This document shows positions 36,661 through 48,236 of a stretch of DNA of 64,000 bases, piece after piece. How positions within the stretch are numbered: position 1 is the first letter of the stretch; every line of letters begins with the position of its first letter. The position numbers and the translations under genes are program-made. Under the pieces are notes generated by a model, which was not told where the DNA came from, did no database searches, and saw only the letters and a list, made by a program, of their open reading frames with translations. The DNA is from Selaginella tamariscina (taxonomy: Eukaryota; Streptophyta; Lycopodiopsida; Selaginellales; Selaginellaceae): assembly GCA_003024785.1 (NCBI GenBank), contig PUQB01000525.1, positions 77,071 to 141,070 of the forward strand, read 5' to 3'.

Positions 36661-37840
36661 GACTAGGTCGAATGTGTCCTCGACCAATCAATTCTGTCAG
36701 CTGTCTCTTCAATTCTACTAACTCTTGAGGATTCAACCGATATGGGGCTCTTGCCGGTGGAGACGAACCTGGCAAAATCTCTATCTGTGGTCCACACTCG
36801 ACGTGGAGGTAACTCGGGCGGCAAGTCTTCTGGCAACACATCCTTAAACATGTTCAAGACTTCCAAAATAGGTTCAGGAACAGATTCTTGACCATCTCCT
36901 ATTTTGACTTCACCAGTATCCAAAACCATTGCAAGAAACACACGTTCCCGATGTCTAACTGCCTTACGCAACTGAGTTAAGGTAAGGAACATAGGATTCC
37001 AATCCTTATCAGTTAGCGTTTCCATTTGAGCGTGTTTTCTAATGTCCTCTTTATCTGCTGCAAGCGTGATTCGATTATCTCCGGAACCCCTCATTTCGAT
37101 TACATGTTTATGGAACCATTCCATACCCAAAACAAAGTCAAACCCCGTCATATTCAAGACAACTAAGTCTAGCTTAGCCTTCCAATCTTTGATTTGGACA
37201 GGAACTGCCCTTGCTATATTATTAGTATTTTGAGAACCTTTGCCAAAATTGATCTTTATTTCACACATCTTTATTACATCCAAATTCAATCGACGAGCTA
37301 GACTAGTCGATATGAAGTTGTATGTTGCTCCAGTATCGATCATCATTCGGACTCGGTCCCCTCGTATCCTTCCTGTCAAATATAGCAAAGGGTCAGTTTT
37401 GTCTTGAATAGCGAATAAGGCAGGTTGTGTCTGGCACAACATTACCTCTTCTGACTCATCTTCCGGATCTTCAAGCGTTTCTGGTTCAGCAACTTCCTCT
37501 TCTACCATCGCCTTGAAATGTCCTGATTGTTGTGAGGGTGCCTGACACTCTTTAGCAAAATGACCAGGCTTGTTACAATTATAACATTTCACAACCCCGC
37601 CTGCGGAACGCGGGGGAGCAGACTTTGGAGCCGATCCTTTGGCCTGCTGAGGAGGTGGTAACGCCAATGGTTTCCGAAATCCGGTGGGTCTTGATGTGTC
37701 CGAAAACTTGGAACTGCCAACAAAGGGACTTGCACTTCGAATTGATGGCGATTGATCTGGTCGCCTATCAAACCTTCTGAACCCAGACTTTGGAGGAAAC
37801 TCCTTGTTTAGGTTTTGCTTCCTCCCCTTTGTACAAGTCT
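36661..37840 (-). pseudogene. Chromovirus copy 4: zinc knuckle, aspartic protease, RT fingers
   Basis: Open frame on the minus strand with CYNCNKPGHFAKECQ (about 37545-37590) and a pepsin-type protease with MMIDTGATYNFIST (about 37305-37350) and FVLGMEWF (about 37115-37140). A one-base break near 36800 precedes the RT start ([17 protein letters not shown] and [12 protein letters not shown], about 36615-36760). Protease motifs look intact. Confidence 0.87.
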
Positions 37841-38600
37841 TCTAACGACATGCCATAAGCAACCTTTTGAGCTGCCTCTTGACATTCCCGATAGCTTGTT
37901 GGCTTGTACCTTAAGATTTCTCTTCGCGTTTCTCATTCAAGCTAGCCATGAAGCAACTTCGAGCTTCATCATCGCTCATATTTGGCACCAATCGCCGTAC
38001 ACTTTCGAATCGATAAACGTGGTCCATTGGACTTCCCCGAACTCCCTGTTGACAAAGTGCCAGGTCAGCACGCAATCGCAAACCGAGATCATCCGGCATA
38101 TACTGCTTTTTGATCTCCTTTTTCATGTGCTTCCAGCTGTTTCGGTATCCACGTTCACCTTCAACAATTCGCCACCAAGTCTTAGCTTCTTCTTTAAGAA
38201 ACTGCTTGGCACATGCAACCTTTTCTGTCTTTCTCACGGAAGCAGCCTCGAAATAGCTTTCCATATCATACAACCAGTCATCCAAAACCTTGTAATCCTT
38301 TGAACCCATGAAATTCGAAGGCTTTACCGGTTTGAATTTACTGGGACCTCCACCACCTACTTCCGTCGAAGAATCTGATTCAGAGGAACCTGACTCTGAG
38401 TCATGCTTCTTCTTCTTTTTCCGTGTGTCTGTTGCAACATCTGGCACTGCAGTATTCGTTGGAATCCGAACGGCAACATTATCGATTCGGTCGTTCAACC
38501 CCAAAACATCCCCTCGAAGTTCGTTTAGGGCATCCATCATTATTTTCGCCAACCAGGTCGTTGTCTAACTAGGGGGTCGACCTGGATCAGCCTCATCCAT
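37841..38600 (-). pseudogene. Chromovirus copy 4 gag (capsid)
   Basis: Minus-strand frame with an Arg/Asp/Ser linker (SGSSESDSSTEVGG, about 38370-38410) and a retrotransposon gag domain (DYKVLDDWLYDMESYFE, about 38255-38305; EEAKTWWRIVEGER, about 38155-38200; MPDDLGLRLRADLALCQQG, about 38050-38105). A frame break near 37915 separates it from the zinc-knuckle region. The likely start lies near 38540. Confidence 0.82.
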
Positions 38601-38992
38601 CTCCTCATTTTGAGCCTCTGCGACAGCCCTCTCTGCCTCAGGCTCTGGTTGCTTTTTTGCTCATCGTATTGAACCCTAGTTTCAACACTCGGAGAATATG
38701 CTTGGAATATTCCCAATGTGAAAGTTGGAAACACCCTGCACAGGTTGTACACCCACACACATCAGCTTAAACTAGCATAAGACTTTCGGACATACCTAGA
38801 ATCTCACGCCGACTCACTGAGCAAGTGTTCTCCGAAGTTTGACAACTCACAGGATCAAACTCTCTGCGCAGAATACAGACATGTCAACCGAAAGCAATAG
38901 AGTATATCAAGAATTTAGAGTTATCTAAACATTGAAAACCCTACGACTTAAGGCAGTCCTACTGACCGCAGAGAACTTGCTCCGATACCAAT
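38601..38992 (-). promoter_or_regulatory. Leader and tRNA-Met-type primer-binding site of copy 4
   Basis: Non-coding leader. TGGTATCGGAGCAAG on the minus strand (38976-38990) lies two bases inside the 5' LTR end and resembles the TGGTATCAGAGC initiator-tRNA(Met) primer-binding site of many plant LTR elements, with one mismatch. Confidence 0.75.
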
Positions 38993-39914
38993 TGTCAGAG
39001 TTTTTACCTGGTGCCACAAAGGCGGCTTGCCAGGTGCCAACCCTGGAATCCCCTCTCTGGAAACCCCACGGAATCTGGTAAATAACCCGTATTAGGAACC
39101 CAAGCCTTAGGAACTCAAACCCTAACTGACTAAGTCCACGAACGAGACTCACCTTGTGAATCAGGATACACGGACTAGCCGAGCTTTAGGTGTCGTTCCT
39201 AGCTTGGCGTGGTTGAGGCGGCCGGAGCAAGGCCTCAACCACTAGTTTTGCGGAACGTGAACTCGGGCAATGCCTTTTGAGCTTAACTCCTTGGAAGTGA
39301 CGTGCCCTATCTCAAAGGCAAGATCCTGCCAACGATAAGGATAGTCTAACCCTAGGGTGGGTTGTACCCCTGTCGTGTGGAAGTTTGGGCGGCACAAGAG
39401 GGTTGCACCTTGACGACACAAGCTTAGCTTGCACCGGTAGGAGGTTAACGAGCTCTCTTTTGAACCCAGGAAGCCTCACTACATATACTCTACCTTATTT
39501 ATGTGACGGACCCCCCCCCCCTGTTTACCTAAATGAGTAAGTGGGCTGGCACGGAAATGCCAGCCCTTAGAGAAAATGGTTGTCCTAACCTAACCTAACC
39601 CCTAGGGGGGGGTATTAGGGCGTGGGGTTAGGGCAACCCTAGGGTTAGGTCAACCCTAGGGGTGTCCCTAACCCTTTTTGACAAGCTATTTTAACGGAAC
39701 CTGTACGTCAAACTGGGGGAGAGTTTTCTAAGGGTAAGTACTACCTTCGCCTAGAGTTTCTGAGTACCTAGTGACAGCCGGCCACTACCCCTAAACACCT
39801 AAGTGCACTAAGCGGGGCTGTTTCTCACTACAACTAGGGTTCGCCACACAACTCGGTAGGTAACAACAGTCAAACCCCAAAGTAAAGGGTCGAGTCATAG
39901 TAAAAACTATGACA
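38993..39914 (-). repeat. 5' LTR of copy 4
   Basis: On the minus strand starts TGTCATAGTTTTTACTATGA at 39914 and ends CTCTGACA at 38993 beside the primer-binding site. Confidence 0.87.
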
Positions 39915-40189
39915 CCGAGTTCACGTTCTGCAGAACTAGTGGTTAAGGCCTTGCTTCGATTGCCTCAACCACGCCAAGATAGGAATGATACCTATAGCTC
40001 GGTTGGTCTGCATATCCTGATTCACAAGGTGAGCCTCGTTCGTAGACTTAGTTAACTATGGACTTGAGTTCCTAAGGGTTGGGTTCCTAATACGGGTTAC
40101 TTTACCAGATTCCGTGGAGTTTCCAGAGAGGAGATTCCAGGGTTGGCACCTGGCAAGCCACCTTCGTGGCACCAGGTAAAACTCTGACA
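39915..40189 (+). repeat. 3' LTR of copy 3, second part
   Basis: Continues the LTR interrupted at 32679 and ends AAACTCTGACA at 40189. The two parts sum to about 935 bp, the expected LTR length. Confidence 0.82.
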
Positions 40190-40490
40190 ATCGTTACATA
40201 ACGCCTATATGGCATCTGCAATTCTTGCTTATACTATTGAAGCAATCTTCCTTAACATATAATTCACATTTCTTTTTCATGCTTTTTAAAATGGTGTGTA
40301 TATTCTTTTATAGTTTTAGTTTTTCTTTACAGAATATTCTGAGCTTCTCCAAGTGCTTTTTTAGCAACTCTTCTTTTTTAAAGTATTCTTTAAAAGCTTC
40401 TGTAACTTTTTTATAATCTTTTCTCACATCTTTCTTTAACTTATAATACCAATCGGATACATTTCCTTTTAATGTTTGAGAAAATATTTA
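40190..40490 (-). pseudogene. Gag relic related to element C
   Basis: Shares phrases with element C gag near 25990-26250: CTTGCTTATAC, the AAAATGGTGTGTATATTC/AAACGGTGTGTATATTCAT pair, CTTCTCCAAGTG/CTTCTCTAAATG, and ATAATACCAA. Copy 3 appears to have landed in it. Confidence 0.6.
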
Positions 40491-42896
40491 ATGTGTGGAC
40501 TCTAAGAGATGCATTATTCTCCTCTATAACTCCACTATAGCCTTCACAACCCTTCTAGCCTTTCTTGCCCTCACCGAATCTTATCCTCCTTTGCCTCTTC
40601 ATACTAACCATCCTAACCATTTATTTCCTGCCTGCATAGGATTCTTTTACCATCATAAAATTTTTTCTTGTCATTATAGTATTTTTTCCTGTATCCATAA
40701 GATTTTCCTGTATCCATAGGATTTTCCTATTACACATTTCTTATAAGTTATTCCTCTAATATAAGAAAGTATTATGTTTCTATATGCTATATTTTTTGCC
40801 TTTAACAATAACTATTTAATAAATGTGGGAAATACAGATGTGTTGAAAAAAAGTTCCAAGCTATCCGTAAAGCCGAGCAAGTTGGTCAAGCTCAACCAAC
40901 TCAGCCTCCACAAGCTGAAAATCCTCATGTTCATGATGAAGAAGTTGACTTTGAAATGCATTAAAAAATTATTCAATATCTAACTTTTACAGTAAGTCCT
41001 TTGCTTTTCTTTTATGCTTTCTTTGTTTGACTAACTTATTTGAATTTTGGGGCTCGGAACGACAAGTGAATTCCCAAGTTTGGTTCTGTTTAATTTAATT
41101 TAAATTGAACCTGCTTAATTAAATTTGTTAAATTTAATTTAATGCCTCTTTGTGTGAATGCAAATTAGCAACATTAACCTTTAAATTAAATATGTGCTAT
41201 GTTCTAATTTTGATATTAAATTAAATTGGTACCAATGTGACACAAATTGAGTTTGTAGTTAAATTAAATTACCCTAATTTAATTATCCTAATTTAATCAT
41301 TCATGGGAGGAGCCCCTATATATATATTGCAGCATAAATTTAAATCAAAATTCAAAAGAAATAATAAATTGTGATTTTGTTCAAAAAAAATTCTAAATTA
41401 TGAATTTTACACAATAGTATAATTTTACATATTTAAAAATAATAATTAATTTTAATATTTAGATATAATCTTTCAGGCAAGCATGGTTACAGAAGGTTAC
41501 CCCAACTGGATAGGTGTAATTGCAAATATATAAACACACAATCTACAATTTTGTGGAAAAGAAATCATATGATTTATTTTATGTAATAATGAAATGGGTT
41601 TGTTTTAAAACCTAATATAACAATGTAAAACCACATTATATTCAAATTTAATAATTTCTCACGTTTATTACAAAACTTAGTAAAATATAACATTCATATG
41701 GTACACATAACATCAGTATATGATAAGAAAATAGACACATATATTTATTAAGCCTATGCAGGCCTATTTACACACAGTTTTACATACACATACAGGATGT
41801 TTTACATCAGTTTCACATCGTAAACTTACATTTATAGTCTAGAGGTGCATTTTAATTTCATATGAGTTTCACATTTACTTACATAGAGATTGGAGGTTTC
41901 ACAATGTCTCACACAGTGATAGGTTCAAAGATATTTTCTGCAGATAATGTTTAATGATTATAAAATACTTTGACCTTATTATAATATAAGATTTATATAA
42001 TCTATTGCATTAAAACAAATCAAATATTAAACATAAAAATTTGGGTATAATCCATTTTATAAACCAGAGCTTTAAAAAACAAAATTCTGATTATATTAAT
42101 ATTATATTTAATAGACTGTGTAGCAACACCTCCACATAAAGTAAGGTTCAAATTTTTTATCTAGCAGCACAAGATCCAACCGTTAGATCCCCGATCTCAC
42201 AAGGAAAATACAGTCTACCGTAATTAAGCGCTAAGTATTACACCTTATAACCCTACGTGACACTTTTCCACGTGCGCCAGCGTTCATTTTGACACGACAG
42301 CGGAAGAGCAGTTTACCGGCTCTATTTTGAACTAATCGTTTTAATCATAAGAAAATCTGCTTTTTCATTGTTTTGATAAAAGTGATAGAATAAATACATT
42401 CTTGTTAATAAATTATCCTTAAGAATATACGATATTAATTTATCAAATGTGGAAGTCGTCACTGTTTGCTGCTTATCACATTGGCAAAGACACAAGTGTA
42501 TTCCATATTTGAAATAAACAGTTTGAAAGCCCATTATTGTTTCAAAACATAGAGTACAAATCAATTTTTATTAAATATTTAATCACTATAATCTCAAAAT
42601 ACAATTCAAAACCTAAAAAATGAGAGGAACAACTTAATCTTGGCTTAAAGAATCTATATAGGAACTGACCGTGTGTGAGAGAGAGAGAGATAGAGCTGTT
42701 TACTTAGTTCTTGTGAATTAACAATTTTACATAAGCAAATAATATAATAAATTTTCCTCAAGAAGAAGCCAAAACTATCAAAATATTTACATATGCTAGT
42801 CATTGTCGATGAGGCTAACGATGGTTAAGTTGAACTCTTAACGTTTAGTGAGTTAAACTAACCGTCGGATTCAGAAACACATAATAGGTGACGTGT
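40491..42896. other. AT-rich intergenic stretch without a recognisable gene
   Basis: Mostly AT-rich. One short plus-strand frame at about 40818-40963 reads GKYRCVEKKFQAIRKAEQ and ends DEEVDFEMH, with a less AT-biased composition. It could be an exon or relic but I do not recognise it. TAATTTAATTTAAATTGAAC-type runs occur at 41090-41290 and a short GA run at 42677-42690. A minus-strand frame at 42322-42564 has no recognisable domain. Confidence 0.5.
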
Positions 42897-43260
42897 ACCC
42901 ATGGGAATCCAGATGTCGGAATCAACTGCAATCAAGCGGATGATAGTCCGTGTCTCTGGACCGGGATCACCTGCAACGAGAATCAGACCAAATTTCAAGC
43001 GGTCCGGTGAGCAGATTCGATGGCGCGTCGAGCTACCATTGGTGCCGAGAGCTGCAGGAAGCGATCCGGTGAAGCGATTCGGTTTTGAAGATGCTTTGCA
43101 AAGGTGGGCAGCTAGAAGTGCTAATCAGATCCGGGCCGATGCCGTCCGAGCTCGGACACTGCAAGAGCCTGATCAAGGTACGTCCCGGCCGAAATCAGCT
43201 CTCTGGACAGATTTCGGAAGGCCTTCTAGGACTCAAGGCGCTGGAGATGATACCGGTTGA
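42897..43260 (+). pseudogene. N-terminal relic of an LRR receptor-like kinase
   Basis: Broken plus-strand frames show an LRRNT_2-type start (DDSPCLWTGITCNENQT, about 42935-42985) and a leucine-rich repeat (MPSELGHCKSLIKV, then NQLSGQISEGLLGLKALEM, about 43140-43245). There is no signal peptide, no further repeats and no kinase domain. The similarity ends where element B appears to begin, so insertion may have truncated it, although I did not find the missing part on the other side. Confidence 0.6.
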
Positions 43261-43324
43261 CAGGGTACACTCCAGCCAGGAGTGTCGCCATTTGGAGGCT
43301 TGGGGCCCAGGAGGCCTGGGCTCG

Positions 43325-43400
43325 AATATTCAAGAATATTCTAGAATATTTTGGAATATTCTTTCTGGTCGGCAGTATTGGCCTCAGTCGGCAAAAAAGA
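43325..43400. repeat. Left subterminal GAATATTC cluster and CAGTCGGCA motifs of element B
   Basis: GAATATTC-type palindromes follow one another as alternating GAA/TTC at 2-base spacing, a form that fits a near-perfect heat-shock element array. They are followed by GGTCGGCAG and CAGTCGGCA. This is downstream of the methyltransferase stop codon (43475), so a subterminal transposase-binding role is equally possible. Confidence 0.75.
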
Positions 43401-44848
43401 ATTCTATTAAAAACTGTTGTATTTCTTTTTAATTTTTTTTTTATTAGCTTAATTTATTACTCAATATACATTAGCTAAAGTTTCTTCTTCATCTTAAGTA
43501 AAGCTGCAGTTCTCGAACCACCAGATACGCTTGGACGTGGAGGTGTTTGAGTAGGTAACTCTTCTGGTCTAATGTTTTCTGCAAGCTTGTTTGATGCCAA
43601 CCTAGAGAGTTCGAAACTCTTTTCGGTTCCTATAATATCTTTCCGGCTCGACGGCAGCTAACAATGATGACCCGGTTCCGGAACCAATATCCCAGACTAG
43701 GTCGCCAGGTCTACTGAGACGCTCGATCAAAAGCTGCATGAGTCGAACACTCTTCGGTTGAATCATAATCCTGCACAATCTTCCATTAGGATAAACATAG
43801 CAAAGACTTCCTTACCAAGCCTCCTGATAACGGTCGGCAGTGTCGATGAGGATCGTGTTCGTCAACGCCAGAGTGTTTGGCCTCTTCGACTTCTTCTCAG
43901 AGCTTTGCAGCACCAAGAGAACTAACAAGTTATCCTGCCACATAGACCAAGTTAAACTTGAACTTGAATAGCTAGCTTACCTTAATTTGTCACGGTATCC
44001 CCAGCCTCGTGCACGGTAAACGCTGTAAGTCCTGCAACCTCCAAGTTGATTACTGCAGCCGCCTGAATCACCGCCGAAACAGAAGGAGAACTCGCGAAGA
44101 CGACCCATGAAACCACTCGCTGCCAAGTGCATTCCACTGAACTGCAAGGCCTCCTCAAACTTCACCGGATCTAGCTGCACAATGTCCTTGTTTGATGCTA
44201 GCACCTCCATATACAAGCTCATTGGGCAAGTCGAGGATGATGAGGTTGAAAGCCGTATTCACCTACCACTTCCTGGAACAACGTTTGTGACTCAACCGTA
44301 TGTAGGTCTGTCAACCTGTTCTCGGAGCTTGGTGTACACCTCTGTCTGGGAAGCACCTGGCTCGAAGAGAAAGACCTGCTCATCTCCTCCATGTCGCACA
44401 CAGCTAGTCGTAGGATCCACGGGATGCAGCCAGGTCGGGATGAAGGTCATCAGGTCGTCCTTGATGTCCAAACTAGCTACAAGTGGCTACCTCATTGATT
44501 GTAAAGTCGAATGCCGGCGGAGGTGCTGTAGAAGAGCTTGGTCCCGCTCCCGATCCCTTTGCAGGTGTAGTTGTCTTCCGCACCGTCTTCTTCATCTTGC
44601 TCTTCTTGATAGCCTCTACTTCTTCTGGCTCCCAAACAATCGCTGGTAGATCATTGGCGTGCATGTCGAATAGTGTGCTCTCCCAAGCTGGTGGCTGTTG
44701 CGACGGACAGTCGAGCCAGAATGGAACATGCTCCCGTTCGAACGGTGTTAGAGCTCCTCTGCTCTTCGACCACATGTGAGGCTCGCTTGTATGATCTGTC
44801 CACAGCTTCATCGTATGGGACGGTGTCATTTGCTTCGCCAGTATGAAC

Positions 44849-44894
44849 CTGCAACACAAAGTCAGACAGTAGCAATGCTGGATTGAAAGCTTAC
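44849..44894 (-). other. 46-bp intron in the element B gene
   Basis: Donor TGGAG|GTAAGC and acceptor GTTGCAG|GTTCAT. Splicing joins RRMIW to RFILAKQMTP. Confidence 0.75.
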
Positions 44895-45758
44895 CTCCAT
44901 ATCATCCGACGCGCAGATTCCTCACGCTCCAGAAACTCATTCGGCTCCATCGAATAAGTGAACCGTATGCAGTCATGGAAGGGCTGAAAGACCAGGCACT
45001 TGCTCCGAATTCTCATCTCGTCAAACCAGCTCATGAAGTCGACATCCGTTCCAACTTCTTCACCATCCTCTCGCAACCCCTTAAGGATCTGAATGGCTTC
45101 CTCGCGCACAGCCTTCCAATATAAGTCCAAGGTGAACCACTTGATCCACTCTTTGTCCTGCATGCCCGGTAGCCCAAGTGTCTGTTGTTCTGCCTTGGAT
45201 TCGAGACGGGTGAGCTTGTTGAGGTATCGGAGTCGCAGCATGTTTGGAATCTTCGCCCTTGACATCGCATACAGCTTCTCAATGCCCATCCAGCGACACT
45301 GCTTATGAGAGATGTTTGTCACCTTCTGGAACCACTCCTCCCCCAAGTCTGGGTCTATGATGGAGAGGAACTTGTGCATACGCTTGTCATGCTTCTTGTA
45401 TACTAGCTGCTTAGGTTCACCTCAACCTGTGGATTGCCCTTAGCACTGGTGACTGCTCTGTCGAGATCATCGTCGATCTCGTTCTGCACATAGAACAAGT
45501 TAAAAATTTCTTTCCTATAAATTAAATCGGAGGTTACCTTGAAAAGTATCTTTGCGCAGATCAGGTTCGGAAGAGGATGCCAAGCCGTCTTTCCTGATGA
45601 ACTCTCCTTCCACTTCCGCACCTCAAGACGATCAACCTCCGTGAGTGACTCGAGGATTTTCTGAGTTCCTTCTGTACTAGTGCAGACCGCCTTTACAGCG
45701 AGGAGAATATGTGGTAGCGTTGTTTCCACAGATGTTGCTGAAGATCTGTTCAACGAAA

Positions 45759-45801
45759 CTGTAAGTCTAAACTCTTAACAAAAAGAAAAGAAAATACTCA
45801 C
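45759..45801 (-). other. 43-bp intron in the element B ParB gene
   Basis: Donor AACAT|GTGAGT and acceptor GACTTACAG|TTTCG on the minus strand. Splicing gives FQSIN followed by ISLNRSSATS. Confidence 0.75.
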
Positions 45802-46779
45802 ATGTTAATCGATTGGAACATCGAAACCAGTTGAAGAATGTCGAGGTTCTCCGTGGAGATGAAACTCGATCGAACGCGAATAGCCCATCGCTGGTTGTCC
45901 TCTGCATCCTCTCGGTACAGCTTCTGCAAAGCCTGTAGCCTATGGTTCCCGTCCCAGCAGCTAAACTTCCTGTTTGAGAGCCTTGAAGCCCACTGTTTGT
46001 ACTCCGGCTGAGTAAGAGCTTGCTCGAAAGACCGGTGCTGCTCGTACTGAATCGTGTCCTTCGACAGCTCCGATAGCTCCTCAGCAGTGAGTCGATCTCC
46101 GATGGACAGAATGAACAAGGCCGTGTTGCGTAGATAACCAGCCTTCTTCAACGATGACACCAGCCTGTCCAAGTCCCCTGGGTTCACTCGTCGAACCACC
46201 TCGTTGGAATGTATTCTGCAGATGGGCACATCAGGAGGATCACCAAGTCCCTTGATAGTAATTTTGTCGAGCAGGTTTGCTGAGCTCTCCAAATGCAGGC
46301 TCGCCGGTATGCTGTATAACTCCTTCGGCTCCTTATCGCTCTTCGCCTTCTTGCCTTTTGAATCAGCTTTCCCGCGGCCTCTCTTTTTGCTGACTGCCTC
46401 CTCCAAGTCGTCCTCGCTAGCTTCAGCTGCCTCTGTCATCTGCACTTGCTCGTTCAGGACTGCAACCTCAGCGGATGAAGGAGGCAACTGCGACGAGCTC
46501 TCCGGGAAATCTGTGATTGTTGGTGGAGGCTGTTCTTGCTCAACTGCTACTACTCCAGACTGAGTCACTGGAGGATCCTCCTTTGTACATTAGATGGTTC
46601 TCCTCTCTTGCCTCGCTTCTGCTTCGATATCCTCTTCTCTTCCCGTGGCTCTTCATCAGGCGCAGTCTCTAGTAGACGTTTTGAAGCTCTCACCATTTTG
46701 AACTCTGGAAAGTAAACACACAAGTCAATTGATGAGGAGTCAAAATAAAAAAACAAACAAAGATGACTAACCTTGTGGC

Positions 46780-47740
46780 TGCCGACTCAAGCTAGATGCT
46801 GCCGACCCTCTCAGTCGGCAGAGAGATGTAGAAGAAAAAACCTGCCGACTGAGATAGTTTGTGCCGACTCTGTCAGACGGCACAGAAGAGATAATGGTGC
46901 CGACTGAGATAGGATGGTGCCGTCCCTCTCAGACGGCACAAATGGGAAGACCCATTAACTGTTTTAAAAGAAATACTTGAGACGCAAAGAAAAAAAAAAC
47001 TAATTCAAAATACCTTGTGGCTGCCGACTGAAGAAGGATGGTGCCGTCACTCTCAGTCGGCACAAATGGGAAGACACTATAACTCTGAAAAAAAACATTG
47101 TTATACGGATACTTGAGCCGCAGAGCAAAATATAAACAAATTCAAAATACCTTGTGGCTGCCGACTGAAGAAGGATGGTGCCGTCACTCTCAGTCGGCAC
47201 AAATGAGAAGACACATTAACTCTGAAAAAAAACAATGTGATACGAATACATGATCCAGAAAGCAAAAAATAAATATATCGAACATACCTTGTGGCTGCCG
47301 ACTGAACTAGGATGGTGCCGTCACTCTCAGTCGGCACAAATGGGAAGACCCATTAACTCTGAAAATAAAAACCTTGTGATACGAATACTTGAGCCAGAAA
47401 GCAAAAAAAAACAAATCGAAAATACCTTGTTTTTGCCGACTGAACCAGGATGGTGCCGTCACTCTCAGTCGGCACAAATGGAAAGACCCATTAACTCTGA
47501 AAAAAAAACATTGTGACACGTATACTTGAGCCGCAAGGAAAAAAATAAATAAATCGACGATACCTTGTGTTTGCCGACTGAACCAGGATGGTGCCGTTGC
47601 TCTCAGTCGGCACAAATAAGAAGACCCTATATCTCTGGAAAAAGAAATACTTTGAGCAGCAAATCATAAAATACAGAAATTACACATACCTTGTGGCCGC
47701 CGGCTGAGCAGGATGGTGCCGAGAATCTAAATCGGCACAG
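46780..47740. repeat. 137-bp tandem array with inverted TGCCGACTG / CAGTCGGCA (element B)
   Basis: Six clear units begin TACCTTGTG or TACCTTGTT at about 47011, 47148, 47285, 47423, 47561 and 47687 (spacings 137, 137, 138, 138, 126). A looser one at about 46769-46940 holds three further motif pairs. Each unit has TGCCGACTGAA, about 11 bp, GGTGCCGT, and CTCAGTCGGCAC, so a 9-bp inverted repeat sits within about 40 bp. AT-rich linkers with AAAAAACATTGTGATACG follow. The array lies just upstream of the methyltransferase start at 46696 and within the shared promoter region of the two divergent genes. Confidence 0.92.
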
Positions 47741-48236
47741 AAATCTCCATTGTTATACTTGGGCGCTGCACGAATCGAGTCGAAATGGATGGCGCCGCAG
47801 TGGAAACCGTAACTCTGAGATCTGAGATTAAAGAAACCCTCTGGATCTGCCGCAGTGGAAACAGATCTGAGATTGAAAGAACCCTAGCCGCAATGGAAAC
47901 AGTAAACCCTATCTACCAAAAAACCCTAGCCGCAATGAAAACAGTGAACCCTACGGAATAAATGTGACATTAATATTTAGGGTTTATTTTAAAATATGTG
48001 AATAATTGGTAAATGTGAAGATATTTCAAATCATAAAAGGTAGAAATTAAATTAAATCGGTGATACTAGAGAGGACATCATTAAGAACACTGTGAACTGG
48101 GCAGCATAGAATTAATTATATACAAACGTGTATTCACGTTTATTGTTAACGATTGTAATTTTTTTTTGGTAAGAGAAAGTGTGTTTAATCTTTTGCTTTG
48201 CTTTCCTAAACCACCGAGCTTTCTCCTTGCGTTGTC
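47741..48236. promoter_or_regulatory. Remainder of the divergent intergenic region of element B
   Basis: No gene. Three to four imperfect repeats of CCGCARTGGAAACAG followed by AACCCTA/AGATCTGAGATT at 47790-47960, then AT-rich sequence up to the transposase start. It lies between divergent starts, so it probably contains the promoter of the plus-strand gene. No unambiguous TATA box was assigned. Confidence 0.5.

Larger units (their letters stand above)
32680..39914 (-). mobile_element. Copy 4: near full-length Ty3/gypsy chromovirus
   Basis: Structure on the minus strand: 5' LTR (38993-39914), primer-binding site, gag, protease, RT, RNase H, integrase, chromodomain, polypurine tract, 3' LTR (32680-33631). 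It is inserted into the 3' LTR of the related copy 3. LTRs of 922 and 952 bp differ by small indels and substitutions. Several frame breaks make it non-autonomous. Confidence 0.88.
43475..46696 (-). pseudogene. ParB-like domain fused to beta-class DNA methyltransferase (element B)
   Basis: Minus strand; likely start ATG at 46696 (MVRASKRLLETAPDEE), a basic N-terminus (KQKRGKRG) and a one-base break near 46570. The ParB/Srx-like domain has RRVNPGDLDRLVSSLKKAGY (about 46135-46200) and the nucleotide-binding box CWDGNHRLQAL (45930-45960). Defined introns: 45759-45801, 45484-45537, 44849-44894. A helical middle region follows (HKFLSIIDPDLGEEW, about 45330-45375), then a Lys/Pro/Ser linker (about 44530-44620). 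The methyltransferase has motif IV-like FNLIILDLPN (44218-44259) and C-terminal SVRLMQLLIERLSRPGDLVW and DIGSGTGSSLLAA (about 43655-43735), then IIGTEKSFELSRLASNKL. Order IV-before-I is beta-class, and the SAM-binding loop is intact. Further one-base breaks lie near 45415, 44450, 44290 and 43640. ParB-methyltransferase fusions are known in phages and bacteria. DNA N6-adenine or N4-cytosine activity is an inference. Confidence 0.75.

Noticed and set aside
42322-42564. 80-codon minus-strand frame with several Cys residues
   Set aside because: No recognisable domain or neighbouring exon, and it lies in AT-rich intergenic DNA. Most likely chance.
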